This document shows positions 6,522 to 10,798 of a DNA stretch of 10,798 bases, in pieces. The notes under the pieces were generated by a model. That model had not been told where the DNA came from. It did no database searches and saw only the letters and a program-made list of their open reading frames with translations. Position 1 is the stretch's first letter; every line of letters begins with the position of its first letter. The translations under genes were made by a program, and so were the position numbers. Origin of the DNA: Desulfonatronum sp. (GTDB lineage: Bacteria; Desulfobacterota; Desulfovibrionia; Desulfovibrionales; Desulfonatronaceae). The stretch lies in the NCBI GenBank assembly GCA_007127655.1, contig SKYX01000330.1, positions 1 through 10,798 of the forward strand, read 5' to 3'.

Positions 6522-7557
6522 TTGGGGCCACGTCGCTGAGCTGTATCCGAACGGCCTCCAATACCACCTCGGGCCGGAGCAGACGCATGTCGCCGTCGGG
6601 AGCGAGCAGGACGCGATTGCGTCGGTCGTCTCCGGGATACGGGCGATACTTGGCCGGGGCTGTGGGGCCGAACAGGGCCAGAGTCGGCACGCCCATGGCA
6701 GCGGCCAGATGCAACGGCCCGCTGTCGTTGCCGACCACCAGACAGGCCTGGGCGATGAGGGAGGGCAACTCGGCAAGGGCGGTTTTTCCGGTCATGTTCA
6801 GAAAGCGCGGCAAGTGCGACCTTGAAAGCCCCGCAAGACCGGAGGGGCCCGGTACGGCATGGGCTCCGGCCCAGGACGCGAAAACGTCGGGCAGGGCGTC
6901 GAGCAGCAGCCTGGTCAGTGCCGCATAGCCCGGCCAATTCTTTTCAGGCCGGCTGCTTTCGGGAAACAGCAGGATCGGCTTGGGTTTCGCGCTCGCCGGG
7001 GCGGGCTCCAGCCGACCAGGGCGCTCTGGTAGGTGATTGTCGGAGTGTGGGTCGGTTTTGATTTCGGACGGACGCTCAGGCGGTCGGAAAGGCAGCCGGG
7101 CGGCGATGACCCTGGGCAAGCCCAAAAGAGGCAGAAATTCGGCCAGGATGCCCACGGCGTGGGCGTCGCTGCCGACGGTTGGCAAGGGCGTGCGCTGGTG
7201 GTAAGCGATTCCCGCTCCCTCCCGTGCGTCGCTCCGACCGACGACCATGTCGGCGCGGGCCGCCAAAGCGATCAGTCCGCTGCGGGCAAGGCCCTGCATG
7301 TCCAGAACATGGGAATAACGCCGCTTGCGCACGGCGCGGATCAAGCGCAGGAACCCCGTTAGTCCGCCATGTCGCTGGAAGAGCAGGACGTCGTCCACCA
7401 CCGGACAAGCCGCCACCAGCGGAGCGAAAACGTCCCGGCAAACCCAGTCGATTCGGGCCCCCGGAAATCCGGCCTTAATCATTTGGGCGACGAGCAGCCC
7501 GTGAACGATGTCCCCGAGGGACGAGGGCTTGATGATCAGAACCGTGGGAGAATGCAT
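6499..7557 (-). CDS. Glycosyltransferase family 9, heptosyltransferase I (WaaC)-like
   Basis: A 352-residue GT-B enzyme of the ADP-heptose:LPS heptosyltransferase family, acting on the inner-face LPS core. The N-terminal LIIKPSSLGDIVHG carries the conserved Asp16 (matching Asp13 of E. coli WaaC). LDMQGLARSG (85-94) and RSDAREGAGIAY (108-119) look more like WaaC than WaaF. The donor-binding domain has PESSRPEKNWP (199-209), GNDSGPLHLA (276-285) and LFGPT (295-299). Between the two domains, about residues 157-193, is a proline- and charge-rich linker longer than I would expect. The ATG at 7557 lacks a good ribosome-binding site. It converges with waaA and diverges from the msbA-like gene across 48 bases. 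It could add heptose to Kdo, but GT9 members vary in acceptor, so the substrate is inferred. Confidence 0.85.
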   Translation of the reverse strand: MHSPTVLIIKPSSLGDIVHGLLVAQMIKAGFPGARIDWVCRDVFAPLVAACPVVDDVLLFQRHGGLTGFLRLIRAVRKRRYSHVLDMQGLARSGLIALAARADMVVGRSDAREGAGIAYHQRTPLPTVGSDAHAVGILAEFLPLLGLPRVIAARLPFRPPERPSEIKTDPHSDNHLPERPGRLEPAPASAKPKPILLFPESSRPEKNWPGYAALTRLLLDALPDVFASWAGAHAVPGPSGLAGLSRSHLPRFLNMTGKTALAELPSLIAQACLVVGNDSGPLHLAAAMGVPTLALFGPTAPAKYRPYPGDDRRNRVLLAPDGDMRLLRPEVVLEAVRIQLSDVAPSAFRDGT

Positions 7558-7605
7558 GCCAATGATTTGTGCCGATGAAGTATTTGCAGGGAGTGATGCG
7601 TCACG

Positions 7606-9372
7606 ATGCGATTAAAGCAAAGCGAAGGATTGTTCAAACGTTTTTTGCCCTATTTCGCCCTGCTGGGCGCGGTGCGGCTGCAATTCGCGGCGGCCATTTT
7701 TTTTGGGGTGATTTTCGGCGTGGCCAGCGGCTTTGGGCTGCCCTTCATGGCCGACCGGGTTTTTCCGGTTATTTTCGGTCCCGAACCGCCCTCCACAGCC
7801 ATTTTGCTGACGGTGACCGCGCTGATTCCCGTCGTCTTTCTGATCCGCGCCGCCAGCGGGTTCCTGAACGTCTACCTGATCCACTACTGCGGCGGAAAGG
7901 TACTGGAAGCGCTGCGGGTACGGGTTTTCAGCAAGCTCCAGGAACTGCCGTTGGCCTTTTATCAAAAGAACAAAAGCGGCGACCTGCTGGCCCGGGTGGT
8001 CAACGACACAGGGCAGTTGCAGGGGGTGGTGACCAACGTGGCCAACGACTTGATCAAGCAGCCGTTGACCTTTGTCGGAGCCCTGGGCGCGGTGGTCTAC
8101 CTGTCCATGAAGCAGCAGGACCTGCTCTTCGTGCTGCTGGCCTTGCTGCTGGTCCCGATCTGCATCCTGCCCATCCGGCTCATCGGCAAGAAACTGCTCC
8201 ACCGGGCGCATCGTTTTTTGGCCCAGACCGCGGACCTGACCACCATTCTGAACGAAAACCTCACGGCAACCAAGGAAGTCCGGGCCTTCAGCCTGGAAAA
8301 GCGGGAAATTCGCAAGTTCGAGCAAGCTGCTCAGGGTTTGTTCCACTGGGCCATGAAGGTGGTCAAGTACTCCCACATCCTTTCCCCGACCATCGAAGTG
8401 GTGGCTGCCGTCGGAGTGGCTGGGGCCGTGTTTTACGCGGCATCCAGAGGGGTCAGCCTGGAGATGATCCTCCCCTTGATTTTCGCGCTGTACATGGCCT
8501 ACGAGCCGGTCAAAAAACTGGGGCGGATCCACAATGAAATCCGCAAGGGCGAGGCATCCCTGGAGCGCCTGGAGTATATTCTGAACACCGAGGACACGGT
8601 CCCCGATCCCGAAGCCCCCCAGAGCATGTCCTTGGCCCAGGTGCGGGGGGAAATCCATTTCGAGCGCGTCTTTTTCGCCTACGAACAGGGCATCCCGGTG
8701 CTCCAGGACGTCAACGCGACCATTTCCCCCGGCGAAGTGGTGGCCCTGGTGGGCCCCAGCGGGGCGGGCAAAACCACCTTCGCGAACCTGATCCCCCGGT
8801 TCTACGACGTTTCCGCGGGCGCGATCCGCATCGACGGTATGGACGTGCGCGACGTGCGCAAGGAAGACCTGCGCCGGTCCATGGCTATCGTGCCCCAGGA
8901 CCCGGTGCTGTTCAACGACACGGTGCGCTCCAACATTCTGGCCGGAAACCAGGACGCCCCTCCCGAGGCCGTGGAGTACGCCGCACAGCGGGCGTTTGCC
9001 CACGAGTTCATCCAGGAATTGCCCCACGGGTACGAAACCGTGGTCGGCGAAAAGGGCATGCGCCTCTCCGGCGGCCAGAAGCAACGCCTGGCCCTGGCCC
9101 GGGCCTTCCTGCGCAACGCCCCGATCCTGATCCTGGACGAGGCCACCTCGGCCCTGGACGCCACCAGCGAGGAAATGATCCAGCAGGCCTTGGCCGGTCT
9201 GATCCAGGACAAGACCGTACTGATCATCGCCCACCGCTTCAGCACCATCCGGCTGGCGTCACGAATCTTCCTGTTCGAAAACGGCCGGATCAAGGCCACC
9301 GGAGACCACGAAAAACTCTACATCACGTCCAACGTCTACAAAAAGCTTTATGATCAGCAATACATGGCGTAG
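7606..9372 (+). CDS. msbA: MsbA-like ABC exporter (lipid A / LPS flippase), fused permease-ATPase
   Basis: A 588-residue half-transporter that works as a homodimer in the inner membrane. The transmembrane domain covers about 1-325, with hydrophobic segments near 24-48, 64-90, 152-170, 171-192 and 262-300. The ATPase domain covers about 348-588 and is complete: Walker A GPSGAGKT (383-390), Q-loop Q431, signature LSGGQ (487-491), Walker B ILILDE (507-512), D-loop SALD (515-518) and switch histidine H543. The length matches MsbA (about 580). Other type IV exporters share this architecture, so the lipid A role rests on the Kdo transferase and heptosyltransferase beside it. The ATG at 7606 is the first in-frame start after a TGA at 7594. 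AGGGAG (7588-7593) lies a rather long 12 bases upstream. The 48-base space to the divergent gene must hold part of both control regions. Confidence 0.87.
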   Translation: MRLKQSEGLFKRFLPYFALLGAVRLQFAAAIFFGVIFGVASGFGLPFMADRVFPVIFGPEPPSTAILLTVTALIPVVFLIRAASGFLNVYLIHYCGGKVLEALRVRVFSKLQELPLAFYQKNKSGDLLARVVNDTGQLQGVVTNVANDLIKQPLTFVGALGAVVYLSMKQQDLLFVLLALLLVPICILPIRLIGKKLLHRAHRFLAQTADLTTILNENLTATKEVRAFSLEKREIRKFEQAAQGLFHWAMKVVKYSHILSPTIEVVAAVGVAGAVFYAASRGVSLEMILPLIFALYMAYEPVKKLGRIHNEIRKGEASLERLEYILNTEDTVPDPEAPQSMSLAQVRGEIHFERVFFAYEQGIPVLQDVNATISPGEVVALVGPSGAGKTTFANLIPRFYDVSAGAIRIDGMDVRDVRKEDLRRSMAIVPQDPVLFNDTVRSNILAGNQDAPPEAVEYAAQRAFAHEFIQELPHGYETVVGEKGMRLSGGQKQRLALARAFLRNAPILILDEATSALDATSEEMIQQALAGLIQDKTVLIIAHRFSTIRLASRIFLFENGRIKATGDHEKLYITSNVYKKLYDQQYMA

Positions 9373-9425
9373 CTGATGTCTTCCCTCGCCCCGGTTGCGG
9401 CTCATCAGCGAGAAGGATGCCGGCT

Positions 9426-9454
9426 TTGCAATAACACCCATTTGGGGATAAATA
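9426..9454 (+). promoter_or_regulatory. Weak candidate promoter/operator of the toxin-antitoxin pair
   Basis: TTGCAA (9426-9431) and TAAATA (9449-9454) are spaced by 17 bases. A small palindrome, CCCA-TT-TGGG (9437-9446), lies between them, where a HigA-type autorepressor could bind. Transcription from it would start close to the TTG start at 9470, which could explain why that start has no ribosome-binding site. The box matches are poor (4 of 6 and 3 of 6). Confidence 0.22.
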
Positions 9455-9469
9455 CTTGGTGCGACTGCT

Positions 9470-9814
9470 TTGAAACCCTTACGATGGATTGGTTCCAGCA
9501 AGAAAGCCTTGCTGGAAATGCCCGAAGAAGTTCAAGATGTCTTCGGTTACGCACTGCATCTGGCACAAGCTGGAGGCAAACATCCAGACGCCAAGCCGCT
9601 CAAAGGCAAAAGCTTTTCAGGTGCCGGCGTGCTTGAAGTGGTCGAACATTTTCATGGTGATGCATATCGAGCTGTATACACTGTTCGATATTCCGATGCG
9701 GTTTACGTGCTCCACTGTTTTCAGAAAAAATCGACCCAGGGCATTTCGACTCCGAAGCAGGAGATTGAATTGATCAGGTCACGGTTAAGAGAAATAGAGG
9801 CGATGTATGCTTGA
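9470..9814 (+). CDS. HigB-like toxin of the RelE/ParE superfamily (phage-derived Gp49-like family)
   Basis: A 114-residue small basic protein, probably a ribosome-dependent mRNA interferase whose activity is held in check by the next gene. Family marks include the opening MKPLRWIGSS, MPEEVQDVFGYALHLAQ (17-33), PLKG (43-46), GVLEVVE (53-59), YRAVYTVRY (66-74), LHCFQKKS (81-88) and the terminal TP-x-EIELIRSR (94-104). The length is that of Gp49-like HigB toxins. The start appears to be TTG at 9470, because the family's N-terminal phrase begins exactly there. An in-frame stop lies at 9449, no ATG or GTG is in frame between, and no clear ribosome site is present. It overlaps the antitoxin by 8 bases, toxin first, the HigBA order. 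The DNA is visibly lower in GC than msbA, which fits acquisition by transfer. Confidence 0.85.
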   Translation: MKPLRWIGSSKKALLEMPEEVQDVFGYALHLAQAGGKHPDAKPLKGKSFSGAGVLEVVEHFHGDAYRAVYTVRYSDAVYVLHCFQKKSTQGISTPKQEIELIRSRLREIEAMYA

Positions 9815-10133
9815 AATTGAAGAAGGTAGCGGAAATGTCTATTGGGATTTGAATATGGCCGATGCGAAAACCATGTATGTCAAGGCGCAACTTGCCAATA
9901 AAATCTCCGATATCATCCGTCGTCGCCGTCTGACACAGCAGCAAGCCGCTCTTGTTCTCGACATCCCACAACCTACGTTATCCAGCATGTTGCGAGGCCG
10001 ATTCCGCGACATTAGCGAAGCGAACATGCTGGAATTCCTGAACCGCCTGGGGCAGGACGTCGATATCGTCATCCGCAAGGCTCCTCGGAACCATCCTCTT
10101 GGGCAAACCCAAGTCCTCTCTTCGCCCCCCTAA
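9807..10133 (+). CDS. HigA-like XRE-family helix-turn-helix antitoxin
   Basis: A 108-residue DNA-binding antitoxin expected to neutralise the upstream toxin and repress their shared promoter. The helix-turn-helix covers about residues 30-66, with LTQQQAALVLDIPQPTLSSMLRG as its core (42-64). The phrase FRDISEANMLEFLNRLGQDVDIVI (67-90) after it is typical of the HigA-like antitoxins paired with Gp49-type toxins. The ATG at 9807 has AGAGG (9796-9800) 6 bases upstream, inside the toxin gene, so the two are probably translationally coupled. The last 17 residues or so (from KAPRNHP) are proline-rich and look poorly conserved. The stop overlaps the stop of the convergent zinc-ribbon gene. The early part of the gene is about 40-43% GC by hand count, against 77% in a stretch of msbA. 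Confidence 0.87.
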   Translation: MLEIEEGSGNVYWDLNMADAKTMYVKAQLANKISDIIRRRRLTQQQAALVLDIPQPTLSSMLRGRFRDISEANMLEFLNRLGQDVDIVIRKAPRNHPLGQTQVLSSPP

Positions 10134-10519
10134 TCCCTGTCCCCTGTTTTCATCCCGTCTTCCGCCGACTTGCGCAGAGCCTCCAGGATAGTGGACGGGA
10201 GCGGGGCCGTTGCGGCTTGCTGACCATCTGCGGCGGGTCGCGGAGTTTCAGGAGCGTTTCGCAGCGCATCCTGGTGGCTCAACGTGGCGGTCACCTTGAC
10301 CATGTTGATCTTCAGCGGCGACATCAGGGCCGTGAAGATGGCCGGGCGTTGCGCGCCGAGGCAGTCGTGCACCGTGCCGCAGTGCAGGCAGGCCAGGGCC
10401 ATGTGCCGGGCGCCGTTGGCGTCCTGGTACCACGGGACGGCGATGAAGTCGGGGCGAGCCGGATGGGCTTGCGCGGATCGCCGGAGCAGGGTTTTACAGT
10501 TGCGGCAGGTGATGTTCAT
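10130..10519 (-). CDS. Small zinc-ribbon protein of unknown function
   Basis: A 129-residue protein that I do not recognise. Two cysteine pairs, C5-x2-C8 (CRNC) and C44-x2-C47 (CLHC), make a likely zinc ribbon in the first 50 residues. The C44 pair sits in ALACLHCGTVHDC, which adds a fifth cysteine at 53. Residues 55-82 could be a small folded segment. The rest (about 88-129) is rich in Pro, Ala and charged residues and is probably disordered with one helix (ILEALRKSAED). There is no signal peptide or membrane segment. The ATG at 10519 has AAGGGAG 7 bases upstream (plus-strand 10527-10533), a strong site. It begins 18 bases after the mgtE stop on the same strand, so the two are probably cotranscribed. 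Its stop overlaps the antitoxin stop on the other strand. A role with the transporter is a guess from position only. Confidence 0.7.
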   Translation of the reverse strand: MNITCRNCKTLLRRSAQAHPARPDFIAVPWYQDANGARHMALACLHCGTVHDCLGAQRPAIFTALMSPLKINMVKVTATLSHQDALRNAPETPRPAADGQQAATAPLPSTILEALRKSAEDGMKTGDRD

Positions 10520-10537
10520 GGCGCGGCTCCCTTGACG

Positions 10538-10798
10538 TCATCCAACATGTTGCAGCCCCAGGTACCAGGTGGCGATGCCGAAATAGATCAAAATTCCGAA
10601 GATGTCGGCCAGGGAGGCGATCAGCGGGGCGCTGGCCGTAGCCGGGTCCAACCGCAGGCGGGTCAGTAGAAAGGGCAGAGACATGCCCATCAGACAGCCC
10701 ATGAGCACGATGGTGACCATACTCATGGCCACGACCACGGTCACGTCCGGCCCGACCCGGAAAATCCCGATCATGGACACCGCCATGCCCATGCACAA
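10538..10798 (-). CDS. mgtE: Magnesium transporter MgtE, C-terminal part (continues past the window edge)
   Basis: The last 86 codons of a minus-strand membrane protein matching the C-terminal end of MgtE, a Mg2+ channel/transporter of the inner membrane. Two hydrophobic segments are visible, roughly VVVAMSMVTIVLMGCLMGM and ADIFGILIYFGIATWYL. They are joined by the family phrase DPATASAPLIASLAD. The Asp in the LADIFG phrase corresponds, from memory, to Asp432 of Thermus MgtE, which lines the Mg2+ pathway. The stop is TGA at 10538-10540. The start, the CBS domains and the N-terminal cytoplasmic region lie outside the window. The TTG at the very edge is an internal codon, not a start. The zinc-ribbon gene follows 18 bases downstream. 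Confidence 0.87.
   Translation of the reverse strand: MCMGMAVSMIGIFRVGPDVTVVVAMSMVTIVLMGCLMGMSLPFLLTRLRLDPATASAPLIASLADIFGILIYFGIATWYLGLQHVG

Noticed and set aside
4553..6937. A 794-codon open frame on the minus strand
   Set aside because: It lies antisense to the aminotransferase and waaA genes and crosses the intergenic repeat, where it translates the known spurious phrase LTPTLSQRGEGG. High GC in the true genes keeps the antisense frame open. The proteins on the other strand have clear family motifs and this one has none.
7569..8537. A 322-codon plus-strand frame overlapping the start of msbA
   Set aside because: It is an out-of-frame shadow of msbA with Arg/Pro/Gly-rich sequence. The msbA frame carries the real motifs.
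7612..9234. A 540-codon open frame on the minus strand opposite msbA
   Set aside because: It is fully antisense to a complete ABC exporter, has a His/Gln/Gly-rich composition typical of shadow frames, and shows no domain that I can recognise.
9372..9409. Terminator after msbA
   Set aside because: GCTGATG (9372-9378) can pair with CATCAGC (9403-9409), but the loop is 24 bases and no T-run follows, so it is too weak to annotate.
9376..9636. An 86-codon plus-strand frame with several cysteines before the toxin gene
   Set aside because: More than half of it overlaps the toxin in another frame, and the toxin frame matches a known family from its first residues. The cysteines are not spaced as a convincing zinc site.
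10217..10669. A 150-codon plus-strand frame over the zinc-ribbon and mgtE genes
   Set aside because: It is antisense to MgtE, which is clearly recognisable, and to the zinc-ribbon gene, which has a strong ribosome site.

Overview
This window looks like chromosomal DNA from a Gram-negative bacterium. It carries genes for building and exporting lipid A-core (a Kdo transferase, a family 9 heptosyltransferase-like enzyme and an MsbA-type flippase). Base composition is high in GC. The housekeeping set (MutT, a PilC/GspF platform protein, MetF, Asd, MgtE) and the protein sequences suggest a sulfate-reducer-like member of the former Deltaproteobacteria (Desulfovibrionales or a relative). That placement is an impression from the proteins, not a search result.

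Layout. Positions 75-3745 form a same-strand run: a MutT-type Nudix hydrolase, an orphan type IV pilus/type II secretion inner-membrane platform protein (PilC/GspF), metF and asd. A gap of about 330 bases follows (3746-4072). It holds a cluster of palindromes and an AT-rich stretch. Next come a class IV PLP aminotransferase (4073-5017) and a Kdo transferase with an unusual C-terminal signature (5105-6424). The Kdo transferase converges on a heptosyltransferase-like gene on the minus strand (6499-7557). The short space between them is filled by a repeat-like palindrome and an 11-bp inverted repeat that runs over the heptosyltransferase stop codon. The heptosyltransferase diverges from an MsbA-like ABC exporter (7606-9372).

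The last part is more accessory in character. A lower-GC HigB/HigA-type toxin-antitoxin pair (9470-10133) ends tail-to-tail, with a 4-base overlap, against a small zinc-ribbon protein gene on the minus strand (10130-10519). That gene lies 18 bases downstream of the 3' end of an mgtE magnesium transporter gene, which runs off the right edge.

How the genes fit together: the Kdo transferase, heptosyltransferase and MsbA can be read as successive steps of lipid A-inner-core assembly and flipping. metF and asd serve methionine/one-carbon and aspartate-family amino acid synthesis. I found no CRISPR array, tRNA, rRNA, transposase or complete mobile element. I also found no clearly undescribed multi-gene system. 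The more unusual items are the palindrome clusters, the variant Kdo transferase, the toxin-antitoxin insertion with its shared 3' end, and the unassigned zinc-ribbon protein.
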